Notes: generated by a model not told the origin, from the sequence alone. A stretch of 64,000 nt of DNA from CAVIQK01 sp964613035 (GCA_964613035.1 CAZTFQ010000001.1:93940-157939), one strand, 5' to 3'; shown: positions 43,624-53,036, numbered from the stretch's first letter. Program-made: numbers and translations.

Positions 43624-45840
43624 ATGAAGAAAACAACAATGCTGGCTGTTTCGGTCGTTTTGGTACTGGTCGTTGCTTTTACGCTCGTGTTAGCGGCGTG
43701 CGATGACGGTAACGATAAATCCAAATGGCTGGAAGACGCTGTGGAGCGTGACGATTATACGTCCGTGTACGATAAGATCGGTAAGTCCGTAACCATTGCC
43801 GACGTCACGGAAAACTCCGACGGCTCCGCGACTATTACAAAAGACGGCAAGACCTATACTCTCGGACTGGACTTCCTGTCCATGGCTATGGTCTACAATT
43901 GCACTCCTGCGGGTGGCTTCGAGACGGAAGAAGACGTCTACAATCAATGGTGGAAGCTCTATATCCAGCGTTGGAACAAAGTCGTCCCCGAAGTACCCCT
44001 TTACAGCAACCAATATTTCGATATCTATGCTGCCAAAATCGATCAATTCAAGACTTCTCCTTACTGGAGCGGTGCGGACGCGGTCGTAGGAGCTACTTCT
44101 ACCGACGGTCAGATCATCCTCGGTTCCAATACTGAGCTCAGCGGTCTGTTCAGACTGGCGAGTTTCGGTAAGACCAGCCCCGGTTCTTCCGACCTCGATA
44201 TTCAAAATCTTACCACCGGTTACTCCACTCTCGTAAGCAACTTCGACGGCGCTTATATCTGGAACGACGACGTTGTAGAAGAGCACTCCGACGTTATCAA
44301 TTCCGACGGTACGCGTACTTTTACCCTTAAGATCAAGTCCGGACTTAAGGACAGCAAAGGCAGAGAGATCAATGCCGACAACTATCTCGCATATCCTCTC
44401 GTACTCAACACGCCCGTCTTCGGTGCGGCAGGCGGCTCTTCCAGCGGCTCGATGTCTCTGGAAGGTTACGACGAATTCCTCGAGTACGACGGTACCAATG
44501 CCTCAGAAGAAGGAGTCAGCAGATACTTCAAGGCTCTCAAGAAGCTTGGCGACTATGAATTCTCCGTAACGGTTTCCGAAGACTATGCCACTTACTATTA
44601 TGCCAATACTTATGCGGCTTTTAGTCCTTCCGACGTCGATCTGTATCTCTGCGGAGCCAGTATCGTGGTAGACCCCGAGACCAAGTGCGTCGGATTGAGC
44701 GACAACTTCTATCAGACCGAAGTGAAGAACGACCTCAAGTCTTTTGTCAACGCGTCCAAGCTCAACGCCAACATCAACAACAACAGCGCAGAAGCCTTCG
44801 CGTTTACCGGTCCTTATACGGTTAAAGAGTTTAGCGCAGCCAACAAGACCGCGGTCCTCGAGAAGAATCCTCATTACGTAACCGAGACTTATCGTAAATT
44901 CGAACAGTCCTTAGACGGCAACATCACCACGGTCAGCTACGTTTACGTAACTTCCTCTACCCAAAACGCCATGCTTCAGAACGGTGAAGTCAACGTTCTC
45001 CAAGGTATCACCGGCGGAGACGAAACGAAAGCAGCCCTCGCGCTCTGCGCCGACGGTAAATTCAAAGAGACCCATTACGACAGAGCCGGTTACGGCAAGC
45101 TCGCATTCAAAGGCGATTACGGTCCCACCCAGTATATGGAAGTAAGACAAGCCATCATGCATTCCATCAACCGTCCTTCCTTCGCGGATACTTTCACCGG
45201 CGGTTACGGCGCGGTCGTCAACGGTCCTTATTATACCGGTAGTGCGGCATACAAGGCTGTTAAAGATTCGATAATTCTCGACGAGTATTCTTACAGTAAG
45301 GATAGAGCTCTGTCTCTCATTAAGCAAGCAGGCTTCGTATTCAACGCGGACGGTTCCGCTTACGACGAGGCGCAAGGCGGAGTCCGTTACGTAAAACTGG
45401 AAGGTTACTACCTCTCCGCAGCCAATATTCAATACGAGTCTCTCGACAAAAAGTACAGCACTACGAGAGTTAAAAACGAAGACGGTTCTTTCTCCTACTT
45501 CATGCCTCTCGTCATCAACTGGTCTTCTACCCTCAACAATCCCGTTTCCACTCTGCTTAAGACCACGTGGAAAGAGTCGTCGCTCGTATCCGAAATCGGT
45601 ATGTACGTCACTATGACCGAAGGCGACTTCACTCCCATCGTCTACGGCGATTATTACCAGATGGCAGCCGCCGGATACAGCAGAGGCAATGCTCCGATCT
45701 GTTCTTGCGTCAACTTCGCGACGGGATTCACCAGTGCGGTCTACGATCAGTCGTTCTATTGGACTCTCGATCCCGATATGTATGCCGACTACAATATGCA
45801 ATTGATGGATCCTGCGGACTTCTGGGCTGATTATCAATAA
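43624..45840 (+). CDS. Oligopeptide-type substrate-binding lipoprotein, importer 2
   Basis: A 738-residue SBP_bac_5-type lipoprotein. The signal peptide ends LAAC with Cys26. Family marks include FTLKIKSGLKDSKGREINA, FTGPYTVKEF, KNPHYV and YMEVRQAIMHSINRPSFAD. It is longer than classical OppA and quite diverged from the importer 1 protein, so it probably binds a different cargo. It is the first gene of the importer 2 operon. A double hairpin follows it. Because the permease it should dock on carries a beta-propeller on the extracellular face, its docking may differ from standard Opp systems. Confidence 0.9.
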   Translation: MKKTTMLAVSVVLVLVVAFTLVLAACDDGNDKSKWLEDAVERDDYTSVYDKIGKSVTIADVTENSDGSATITKDGKTYTLGLDFLSMAMVYNCTPAGGFETEEDVYNQWWKLYIQRWNKVVPEVPLYSNQYFDIYAAKIDQFKTSPYWSGADAVVGATSTDGQIILGSNTELSGLFRLASFGKTSPGSSDLDIQNLTTGYSTLVSNFDGAYIWNDDVVEEHSDVINSDGTRTFTLKIKSGLKDSKGREINADNYLAYPLVLNTPVFGAAGGSSSGSMSLEGYDEFLEYDGTNASEEGVSRYFKALKKLGDYEFSVTVSEDYATYYYANTYAAFSPSDVDLYLCGASIVVDPETKCVGLSDNFYQTEVKNDLKSFVNASKLNANINNNSAEAFAFTGPYTVKEFSAANKTAVLEKNPHYVTETYRKFEQSLDGNITTVSYVYVTSSTQNAMLQNGEVNVLQGITGGDETKAALALCADGKFKETHYDRAGYGKLAFKGDYGPTQYMEVRQAIMHSINRPSFADTFTGGYGAVVNGPYYTGSAAYKAVKDSIILDEYSYSKDRALSLIKQAGFVFNADGSAYDEAQGGVRYVKLEGYYLSAANIQYESLDKKYSTTRVKNEDGSFSYFMPLVINWSSTLNNPVSTLLKTTWKESSLVSEIGMYVTMTEGDFTPIVYGDYYQMAAAGYSRGNAPICSCVNFATGFTSAVYDQSFYWTLDPDMYADYNMQLMDPADFWADYQ

Positions 45841-45875
45841 CGATATATAACGTTAATTCGTTAGATTAGAGTGTG

Positions 45876-45957
45876 ACGTGGGGACGGATTGCTCGCCCCC
45901 ACGTTTGCACACAAGGGTATATCCTTATAAGAGTAAGAGTGTCCCGTTGTGTGCAAA
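45876..45957 (+). promoter_or_regulatory. Intercistronic double hairpin between binding protein and permease, importer 2
   Basis: Stem 1: ACGTGGGG (45876-45883) with CCCCACGT (45897-45904). Stem 2: TTTGCACACAA (45904-45914) with its exact complement TTGTGTGCAAA (45947-45957), reinforced by GGG/CCC inside. No T-run follows. It has the same position as the 15-bp hairpin of importer 1. Confidence 0.6.
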
Positions 45958-46012
45958 ATAAAAGTAATATTTATTCACGCAGTCGTATCGGATTAATTCT
46001 TGGAGAGCAATT

Positions 46013-47065
46013 ATGGCAAAATATATTCTAAAAAGAATTCTTTATATCTTCCTCATATTTATAATTTTGTCTTTCGTACTGTTTATGATATACGGATTGA
46101 TGCCGGGAGATCGCGCCGCGACAACGGCAGCCGACGAGGTCAGAGCCAATCGAAAACTCAATTATGAAGAGAGATACGAGTACTGGCAGAAGCGATACGG
46201 TCTGGACGGCAATCTTTTCCAGAGATATCTTCGCTGGATAGGCGTGTATCCTTATTCCGACGGTAGTTTTAACGGAATGCTTCAAGGCAACCTCGGTAGT
46301 TCGATTATTTATAACAAGCCCGTTACGGAGGTTATCTCCGTGCCTATGGGCAATACCGTTTTTATCAATATCTTTGCCACGATATTAGGTCTTGCCATAA
46401 CGATTCCTCTCGGAATATTCTGCGCCGTCAAGAAGGGTAACAAAAGGGACGTAACGGTGCAGGTCTTCACTATAGTAGGCTACAGTCTGCCGACTTTCAT
46501 TATAGCTATATTGTTTATATGGCTGTTTTCTATAGTTTTAAAATGGTTCCCGATAGCGTCCAACAGCGGTTTGAATAAGATTCTCATGGAATACGCCGCT
46601 CAAGGAGAATCCATAGAACAGGGCTCTTTTAAGTACTTTTGGATTAATTTGTATTGTTTGATTCTGCCCATCGTCGTCATGACTTTCGGGTCCCTCGGCG
46701 GTATGACCAGATACGTCAGAGCTTCCATGATAGAGGCGTTGTCTATGGACTGTATCCGTACGGCAAGAGCCAAGGGGCTCAAAGAACGCGTCGTTATATA
46801 CTCTCACGCCTGGCGTAACGCACTCATTCCGATAGTTACGCTGGTAGTGGGGTGGTTTCTCGGAATTTTCTCGGGCTCGGTTATGATAGAGAGAATATTC
46901 GGCATCAACGGTCTCGGGAACCTTTATTATAAAGCTCTCGGAGACCAGGACAACGAGCTGATATTGGCTCTGCAGATGTTTTATATCCTCATAGGACTGG
47001 TAGGCAACCTTCTCATAGATTTGCTCTACGGTCTGGTAGATCCGCGTATCCGCGTCAATAAATAG
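46013..47065 (+). CDS. oppB: OppB-like permease, importer 2
   Basis: A 350-residue permease with helix 1 at about 9-30, an extracellular segment of about 85 residues and five further helices. The coupling loop contains CIRTARAKGLKERVVIYSHA and the C-terminus reads DLLYGLVDPRIRVNK, both typical of OppB. GGAGAG precedes the ATG. It is slightly shorter than the importer 1 counterpart and shows no insertion. Confidence 0.94.
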   Translation: MAKYILKRILYIFLIFIILSFVLFMIYGLMPGDRAATTAADEVRANRKLNYEERYEYWQKRYGLDGNLFQRYLRWIGVYPYSDGSFNGMLQGNLGSSIIYNKPVTEVISVPMGNTVFINIFATILGLAITIPLGIFCAVKKGNKRDVTVQVFTIVGYSLPTFIIAILFIWLFSIVLKWFPIASNSGLNKILMEYAAQGESIEQGSFKYFWINLYCLILPIVVMTFGSLGGMTRYVRASMIEALSMDCIRTARAKGLKERVVIYSHAWRNALIPIVTLVVGWFLGIFSGSVMIERIFGINGLGNLYYKALGDQDNELILALQMFYILIGLVGNLLIDLLYGLVDPRIRVNK

Positions 47066-47074
47066 GAGATAATT

Positions 47075-49006
47075 ATGAAAAAGACAGACAATGAAAACAA
47101 GACGGTTTCTCAATCGAAAGTCTCCGAATTTTTTAAGAAGACGGGGTCTGCTTTTCTTAACGTCGGCAAGACTCTCTGGCGCTGGACCAAGCGTACATTC
47201 ATGGGCGCGAGTAAAGACGTGGCTAACGACTTCAGCGTAGAGGCGATCGACAGTCCCGGTAAATTAGCCGTTAAATCATTTTTTAGCAGGAAGTTAGCCG
47301 TGATCGCCTTGGTCGTGCTGATAGCGTTGTTTTTGTTCGTATTCATCGGCCCGCTGGTCGTGCCGATAGACCTTGTCGGAGACAATCGTCAGGCAAACGT
47401 CGCTCCCAATTATTCAATGATGAGCGTACCTAGCGCTCTTAAAAACGATATCAAGACGATAAGCGGAGTGGGGTCGTTCACGATAGGACTCAGTAATTCC
47501 GGCAAGCTGTATATGTGGGGCGATACCGACAATAGACTTTTCTCAATCGATTATTCGGATTTTCCCGAAGAACTGGACGGCGCTACGATATCCTTCGCGT
47601 CGGCGGGCGACAGTCACATAGCGGTCATTACCTCGGACGGCAAGCTCGTTATGTGGGGTGACAAAACTCAGGGACAGTACGGTGCGGTCTCCGCGGAAAG
47701 CGGCATTTTACCCGAGCCCTCTCATCTAATAGACGGTACTATCGACGTAAACAATGTGGCGCAACTGGTCTGCGGCATCAACGCCACCGCAATCGTCTAT
47801 AAAGACGGTACCGTGGATATATGGGGCAATAGCGGAACGTATAAAAACATTTCCGGAGTATCCTCGCTCACGGGTGTAAAAAAGATCGTCTTTTCCAGAA
47901 GCGTTGCGATAGCTCTACTGGAATCGGGAGAAGTAACCGCTTGCGGTGACGAAACGTTTTCGCTGAGTGCGATTAACGCCGTAGGCGCCGTCGACGTCGC
48001 GGCTACCAACGATGCTTTGGCGGCGGTATTGAAAAACGGGTCCGTGGAAGTGACGGGAGCCTTCGTCTATAACGAAAACGAAGTTCCGTCTACGGACACG
48101 GGAGAGAAATTCGTTTCCGTTTCGGGCGGCTCGAGCCATTTTCTGGCAGTCACCGATCAAGGTAAAGTCTATTCTTGGGGCAACGATTTTTACAGTCAGG
48201 CAAGCGTCAACGGATACGAAGGCGCTGACGCGGTGTATGCCGGATGTAATCAGAGCTATGTCGTAAAAGACGGTAAATTGGTGAAAACGTTCGGTTTGAA
48301 AGGTTTCCTTATGGGGACCGACGGAAAAGGCAGAGACACTTTTGCCAGAATCGTCCACGGCGGAAAAATGACTATGACCATAGGCGCCGTCGCCGTTATT
48401 ATTTCAACCGTCATCGCGATAATAGTAGGATGCGTTTCGGGATACTTCGGAGGCTGGGTCGATATGATATTGATGCGTATAACCGAAATATTCTCGGCAA
48501 TTCCGTTTTTACCGTTCGCAATGATGTTGTCGACCGTTATGAGATTCCTCCCCGTATCCGAAACGGGCAGAATCTTCATAATAATGTGCATACTCGGCGT
48601 GCTGTCCTGGACGGGACTTGCAAGAATGATAAGAGGACAGGTCCTTGCCGAGAGAGAAAAGGAATTCGTCATAGCCGCCAAGGCAATGGGCGTTAAAGAA
48701 GGACGGATTGCTTTTAAGCATATTTTACCCAACATTATTTCCGTAATAATAGTGAGCGTAACGCTCGATTTCGCCGGATGTATGTTGACCGAATCGAGCC
48801 TGTCCTACCTCGGGTTCGGCGTAAAAGACCCTCAGCCTACCTGGGGTAATATGCTGGACGGCAGTAACAACGAAAGAGTTATACAGAATTATTGGTGGCA
48901 ATGGGTTTTTCCTGCATTGTTCTTAGGAATAGCCACTATATGCGTCAATATAATAGGCGATACGCTCCGTGACGTTATGGACCCCAAGTCGACTAAGGAG
49001 AAGTAG
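47075..49006 (+). CDS. OppC-like permease with an inserted seven-repeat RCC1-type propeller
   Basis: A 643-residue permease, against 300-380 for normal OppC. A cytoplasmic leader precedes helix 1 (about 73-92). The first extracellular loop then holds about 280 extra residues (about 125-408) made of seven RCC1-like repeats: GKLYMWGD, GKLVMWGDKTQGQYG, GTVDIWGN, GEVTACGD, GSVEVTGAF, GKVYSWGNDFYSQ and GKLVKTFG, each preceded by a short hydrophobic strand. The ordinary core resumes exactly at MGTDGKGRDTFARIVHGG (about 413-430), with the coupling loop AAKAMGVKEGRIAFKHILPN and the usual C-terminus. Frame is open throughout, so this is a true fusion, not an assembly join of two genes. The propeller faces the binding protein. 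Confidence 0.92.
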   Translation: MKKTDNENKTVSQSKVSEFFKKTGSAFLNVGKTLWRWTKRTFMGASKDVANDFSVEAIDSPGKLAVKSFFSRKLAVIALVVLIALFLFVFIGPLVVPIDLVGDNRQANVAPNYSMMSVPSALKNDIKTISGVGSFTIGLSNSGKLYMWGDTDNRLFSIDYSDFPEELDGATISFASAGDSHIAVITSDGKLVMWGDKTQGQYGAVSAESGILPEPSHLIDGTIDVNNVAQLVCGINATAIVYKDGTVDIWGNSGTYKNISGVSSLTGVKKIVFSRSVAIALLESGEVTACGDETFSLSAINAVGAVDVAATNDALAAVLKNGSVEVTGAFVYNENEVPSTDTGEKFVSVSGGSSHFLAVTDQGKVYSWGNDFYSQASVNGYEGADAVYAGCNQSYVVKDGKLVKTFGLKGFLMGTDGKGRDTFARIVHGGKMTMTIGAVAVIISTVIAIIVGCVSGYFGGWVDMILMRITEIFSAIPFLPFAMMLSTVMRFLPVSETGRIFIIMCILGVLSWTGLARMIRGQVLAEREKEFVIAAKAMGVKEGRIAFKHILPNIISVIIVSVTLDFAGCMLTESSLSYLGFGVKDPQPTWGNMLDGSNNERVIQNYWWQWVFPALFLGIATICVNIIGDTLRDVMDPKSTKEK

Positions 49007-49017
49007 GAGGAAGAAGT

Positions 49018-50034
49018 ATGGCACTACTTGAAATTAAAGATTTACGCACCTTTTTCCGCACCAAGAAGGGCATCGTAAAAGCGGTCAACGGCGTGAGCTA
49101 TTCCGTCGAGCCCGGCAGGACTATAGGAATAGTCGGAGAGTCGGGTAGCGGCAAGAGCGTAGAAGCTATGAGTATCCTACGTCTTCTGGACGAAAACGGC
49201 TGGATAGAGAGCGGAGAGATCCTCTTCGACGGTAAGGACCTCACTAAGTTGTCGATGAATGAAATGTACAACGTTCGAGGTAACGCCATATCGGTTATTT
49301 TTCAGGAGCCGATGACCAGTCTCAACCCCGTCTTTACGGTCAAGAGACAACTCTCGGAACCTTTCATCATCCATCAGGGGATGAAGAAAAAAGAAGCCGA
49401 GAAAAAAGCTCTCGAAATGTTGGAAGCCGTCCAAATTCCCAATCCGGAAGCGGTCCTTAAACAGTATCCGCACCAGTTGTCAGGCGGAATGCGTCAGAGA
49501 GTAATGATAGCCATGGCGCTGGCGTGTAAGCCCAAGATACTCATCGCCGACGAGCCCACGACCGCTCTCGACGTTACCATTCAGGCTCAGATTCTTCATT
49601 TGATGAATAAGCTTCAGGAAGAGAACGGAACCTCCATCATCTTCATAACCCACGATCTCGGCGTTATCAACGAAATGGCGGACGACGTCGTCGTTATGTA
49701 TTGCGGACAGGTCGTCGAGCAGGCTCCCGCGTCGGTTATTTTCACCGATTGCGAGCAGAGCCATCCCTACACGGAAGGACTGATGTACGCTATTCCTCGT
49801 CTCGACAGCGGCGGCAAGAAGTTAGAACCCATTCCCGGCAACGTGCCTCATCCTCTGGCATTGCCCAAGGGGTGTAAATTCGCCCCGAGATGTAAGTACG
49901 CCACCGCGCGTTGCGAGGAAGAGGAGCCCGAGCTGATAGAAGTCGCCCCCAATCAGAAGGTCAGATGTTTTTATCCTAAAAAGGAGGAAAGAAACGGTGT
50001 CGAACACAAAAAAGAAGTTGTTAAGCATAACTAA
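49018..50034 (+). CDS. oppD: OppD-like ATPase, importer 2
   Basis: A 338-residue ATP-binding subunit of normal length. Walker A is GESGSGKS (40-47), the Q-loop VIFQEPMTSLNP, the signature LSGGMRQR and Walker B ILIADEPTTALD. The C-terminal domain has CKFAPRCKYATARC, the cysteine group seen in OppD/DppD proteins. TAGGAGG precedes the ATG. The next gene starts 38 bases before its stop. Confidence 0.95.
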   Translation: MALLEIKDLRTFFRTKKGIVKAVNGVSYSVEPGRTIGIVGESGSGKSVEAMSILRLLDENGWIESGEILFDGKDLTKLSMNEMYNVRGNAISVIFQEPMTSLNPVFTVKRQLSEPFIIHQGMKKKEAEKKALEMLEAVQIPNPEAVLKQYPHQLSGGMRQRVMIAMALACKPKILIADEPTTALDVTIQAQILHLMNKLQEENGTSIIFITHDLGVINEMADDVVVMYCGQVVEQAPASVIFTDCEQSHPYTEGLMYAIPRLDSGGKKLEPIPGNVPHPLALPKGCKFAPRCKYATARCEEEEPELIEVAPNQKVRCFYPKKEERNGVEHKKEVVKHN

Positions 50035-51667
50035 CTTAAAAAAGTATTTCCCGATAGCCAAGTCGTCGATTTTTCAAAAAGAACAACTCTACGTGAAAGC
50101 CAACGAGGAAATATCTTTCGACGTCTACGAGGGCGAGACCATAGGCGTGGTCGGCGAATCGGGGTGCGGCAAGTCCACTCTCGGGAGAGTTTTGTTACAA
50201 CTCTACGATCAGACCGCAGGCGAGTCTGTCTATTACGGCAGAAGTATGGCGGAAGTCGCGCCGTCATATATCAAGAAGACTCTTAAGCATCTCGATTCGT
50301 ATATAAAAAAATACGAAAAGCTTCGTGAAAAGGCGGATAAATTGACCGCGCAGGCGGAAGCCGTGGGAGAGGACGAGGCGGACTTCTTTTTGCTCCAAAA
50401 CAAGAATTTGGCAGTAGCCAATGCGGATACGGAACTCCAGCGTATAGTAAAGATAGTCGGAGGCTTTTTCGCGGTAAGAGATCCCGAGGGAATTAAAAAG
50501 AATCTCGAGATATACAATTCCAATATCCGTTACGTCCGACTTTCCGAGCGCGTATCCGATCTTAAGGTCAAACTGGATTATGCAGAGGGACGCTATTCCG
50601 ACGTCGACGATAAGAAAAAACCGCGTTTGAAATTAAAACTCGATAAGGCGAAGAGAACTCTTGATAATGCAGCGAAACTCCGCGACAACGAGAAGGCTCG
50701 TTTCGAGGAATTGCTGGAAGAATTAAAAGCTATCAAGGATAAATATAAGGACAATCCGGACTTCGTCAAGTACGACGCCATGGTCGACGACGGAATAGAC
50801 CTCGCGCGTCTTAAATATAACGAAATACGTCCCTTAAGAAGAGACCTGCAGATTATTTTCCAGGACCCGTACTCGAGCCTCAATCCTCGTATGACGGTAG
50901 GTCAGATAATAGAAGAAGGACTGGTTACGCACAACTTCTATAAGCACGGCAGTAAGGCGATGAGAGAGTATATTCTGGAGACTATGAATAAATGCGGTCT
51001 TCAGGACTATATGCTCCACCGTTATCCGCATCAGTTTTCGGGCGGTCAAAGACAACGTATATGTATAGCGAGAGCCCTGGCGGTCAAACCGAAGTTCGTC
51101 GTGTGCGACGAGTGCGTCTCCGCTCTGGACGTCAGTATCCAGTCGCAGATAATCAATTTACTGGAAGAATTGAAAGAAAAGGAAGGTCTCACGTACCTCT
51201 TCATCTCTCACGACCTCTCGGTAGTCAGATATATCAGCGACCGTATATGCGTAATGTATCTCGGGAATATCGTGGAATTCGCCGACGCGGAAACAATCTT
51301 CAACGACCCCCGTCACCCTTATACCGTAGCCCTCCTCAGCTCCATTCCCACTACGGACCTCGATAGTCTGGAAAAGGAAAGAATACTCTTAGAAGGAAGT
51401 ATCCCCAGTCCCATCAAGCCCCCGTCCGGATGTAAATTTCACACACGTTGCTATATGGCGTGCGATAAGTGTAAGCGCGTCCCGCCGCCGCTGACGGAAG
51501 TAGAACCCGGGCACATAGTGGCGTGTCACTTCCCCGAAAAGAAATTGTCGGAAAACGGCGAGTATCTCTTTGAATTGCCTAAAATGGTCAAGAAAACCGC
51601 CAAGGTCAAGTACGACAACGACAATGCTCCGTCGGAATGTCCCGAGGAGGACAACGACCGTGAGTAA
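49997..51667 (+). CDS. OppF-like ATPase with a large coiled-coil insertion
   Basis: A 556-residue ATP-binding subunit, against about 310-370 normally. GTG start nine bases after AGGAGG. Walker A is GESGCGKS (53-60). Between the strand after Walker A and the Q-loop (LQIIFQDPYSSLNPRM, about 294-309), where the importer 1 homologue has some 17 residues, there are about 195 residues (about 84-282) rich in Lys, Glu, Leu and Ala. They look like antiparallel coiled coil (KKYEKLREKADKLTAQAEA; RFEELLEELKAIKDKY). The signature FSGGQRQR and Walker B VVCDECVSALD follow; Pro after the catalytic Glu is Cys. All ATPase motifs are intact. It overlaps oppD by 38 bases. Confidence 0.9.
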   Translation: MSNTKKKLLSITNLKKYFPIAKSSIFQKEQLYVKANEEISFDVYEGETIGVVGESGCGKSTLGRVLLQLYDQTAGESVYYGRSMAEVAPSYIKKTLKHLDSYIKKYEKLREKADKLTAQAEAVGEDEADFFLLQNKNLAVANADTELQRIVKIVGGFFAVRDPEGIKKNLEIYNSNIRYVRLSERVSDLKVKLDYAEGRYSDVDDKKKPRLKLKLDKAKRTLDNAAKLRDNEKARFEELLEELKAIKDKYKDNPDFVKYDAMVDDGIDLARLKYNEIRPLRRDLQIIFQDPYSSLNPRMTVGQIIEEGLVTHNFYKHGSKAMREYILETMNKCGLQDYMLHRYPHQFSGGQRQRICIARALAVKPKFVVCDECVSALDVSIQSQIINLLEELKEKEGLTYLFISHDLSVVRYISDRICVMYLGNIVEFADAETIFNDPRHPYTVALLSSIPTTDLDSLEKERILLEGSIPSPIKPPSGCKFHTRCYMACDKCKRVPPPLTEVEPGHIVACHFPEKKLSENGEYLFELPKMVKKTAKVKYDNDNAPSECPEEDNDRE

Positions 51668-51905
51668 TATGAAATTACCCGAAGAAACTCCGAAAAGAGA
51701 AAGTTTCTTTTCGCTTACTTCTCGTCTTAACGACTTGTCGAAGAAGCAAAAAAACGCCTCCCCGTCCGCCGACGACGCGGCACCGGAAGCCAAAGACTAC
51801 ATCGCGATGATAATCTCGGCATTTTTGACGATATTCTTACCGACCGTCTTAGTATTAGGTGTATTGGTCGTGATAGTTATGGGGATATTCGGAATTTTCG
51901 GCTGA
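51660..51905 (+). CDS. Small one-helix membrane protein at the end of importer 2
   Basis: An 81-residue protein. I prefer the GTG at 51660, nine bases after GAGGAGG and overlapping the ATPase stop; an ATG at 51669 is also possible. The first 50 residues are polar and charged (MKLPEETPKRESFF, LSKKQKNASPS), then one hydrophobic helix (about 53-80) ends in IFGIFG. It is not a recognised family. Position, length and topology match the 82-residue protein that ends importer 1, which suggests a conserved accessory role such as tethering an ATPase. Confidence 0.65.
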   Translation: MSNMKLPEETPKRESFFSLTSRLNDLSKKQKNASPSADDAAPEAKDYIAMIISAFLTIFLPTVLVLGVLVVIVMGIFGIFG

Positions 51906-51923
51906 CAATTATATCGATATGAA

Positions 51924-51953
51924 AAGAAGAAGCGTCGCGAGGCACTTCTTCTT
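51924..51953. terminator. Possible bidirectional terminator between convergent genes
   Basis: AAGAAGAAG (51924-51932) pairs with CTTCTTCTT (51945-51953). The stem is AT-rich and the T-run is interrupted, so its strength is uncertain. Confidence 0.45.
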
Positions 51954-52015
51954 AATTTGTATTGTATAATATTTCGGTAATTTATCAGTGAGAAACGGAT
52001 GAATAAGTGTTTTAT

Positions 52016-52921
52016 CTAAATGATTCTGCCGTCGTAGTTGACAGAGAAGTCTAGGTCAAGAGTTCGCTGACCGATTTCTTTTGCGTTGAAAAAAGTCGTT
52101 ACGTAGAGGACGGCTTTTTTTAGTGCGCGGTCATAGAGTTCCGATACGGTCGAGTCGGACAGGACCGTTTCGTCGCCGTCGGTCGTTGTAGGGAAAGACG
52201 TCCTCTTTTCGTTGAGTACATCCCATTCTTCGGGAAGAGGATATTGCCGATAGCCGGCAGTGAAGAGATGAGGGGAGGAGAGTATCTTCTCGGCGAGAGC
52301 GGAAACGAGCTTTTTAGCCGCGCTGCCTTTATGCAAAAGATACGTGAACAGTCTCCAGGCGGATACGGCAAGAGACGCGTCCTCGTGAGAAAGATCGAGC
52401 CCGAGAGAATCTTTTGCCGTGCGAGAATAGAATGTGTGAGTGGCTCTTACCACGTCCTTGTCCCACGAGAAGAGTTTTGTGCTTTTATAATAAGGATTGC
52501 CGAAGCGTTTCATCGCATAGTATGCGTCCAGTTCCGTTTCGACCAGCATATGCGTGTTGTTTTTCCACTCGTCGCCGACGTGAGGAGCTACTTTGTGCTT
52601 TTGGGCGAAGAATATATACGGATGCATGACGGAGTCCAAAGCATAATGAGTAATAAACCCGAGGACGAAGGATAGGTCGTCTTCCGATAATTCTTTCGAG
52701 AGAGCTTCTTCGAAGCTTTCTTTGACTTTGACGGAATGGACTACGTCGCCGTATCCGCGCTTGACTTTATCGGACGAGAAATTGAGTCCGTACAGCACGT
52801 CTCCGCCCATCGAGGCGAAGTAATACGACTTTTCACACTTCTTTATCGTAGCGCGGATTGCCTCGGGAAGCAGACTTAAGACCTCTTCCGCGAATACGTA
52901 ATGGGTCAGCGCGTTGGGCAT
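52016..52921 (-). CDS. Zinc-dependent phospholipase C-like protein (PF00882 type)
   Basis: A 301-residue protein from the ATG at 52921 (MPNALTHYVFAEEVL), which has AAGGAG five bases upstream; a 24-residue longer reading lacks a ribosome site. Metal-ligand candidates are H7, the GGDVLYG Asp, and the FITHYALDSVMHPYIF segment, which matches the core of the zinc-dependent phospholipase C family. There is no signal peptide, so unlike the secreted toxins it is likely cytoplasmic. Such proteins are common in Clostridia and their substrate is unknown. Divergent from mazF with about 115 bases between. Confidence 0.8.
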   Translation of the reverse strand: MPNALTHYVFAEEVLSLLPEAIRATIKKCEKSYYFASMGGDVLYGLNFSSDKVKRGYGDVVHSVKVKESFEEALSKELSEDDLSFVLGFITHYALDSVMHPYIFFAQKHKVAPHVGDEWKNNTHMLVETELDAYYAMKRFGNPYYKSTKLFSWDKDVVRATHTFYSRTAKDSLGLDLSHEDASLAVSAWRLFTYLLHKGSAAKKLVSALAEKILSSPHLFTAGYRQYPLPEEWDVLNEKRTSFPTTTDGDETVLSDSTVSELYDRALKKAVLYVTTFFNAKEIGQRTLDLDFSVNYDGRII

Positions 52922-53036
52922 AAAAACTCCTTCGAGCCCGAGAGGCTCTCGTATAAAAATCTTCTCTCGTGTCAACAATTCTCTAAGCACCAATCGTCGA
53001 GGAGAATTCGTATATATGATTAGGGAGAACTCACAG

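Noticed and set aside
47075..49006. Assembly chimera or frameshift joining a permease to an RCC1 protein
   Set aside because: The frame is continuous, codon use does not change, the insertion falls exactly in a permease loop, and the second half of the permease resumes at the expected residue.
52922..52993. N-terminal 24-residue extension of the phospholipase-like protein
   Set aside because: There is no ribosome site for the upstream ATG, whereas AAGGAG is correctly placed before the ATG at 52921, which also begins at the conserved domain.
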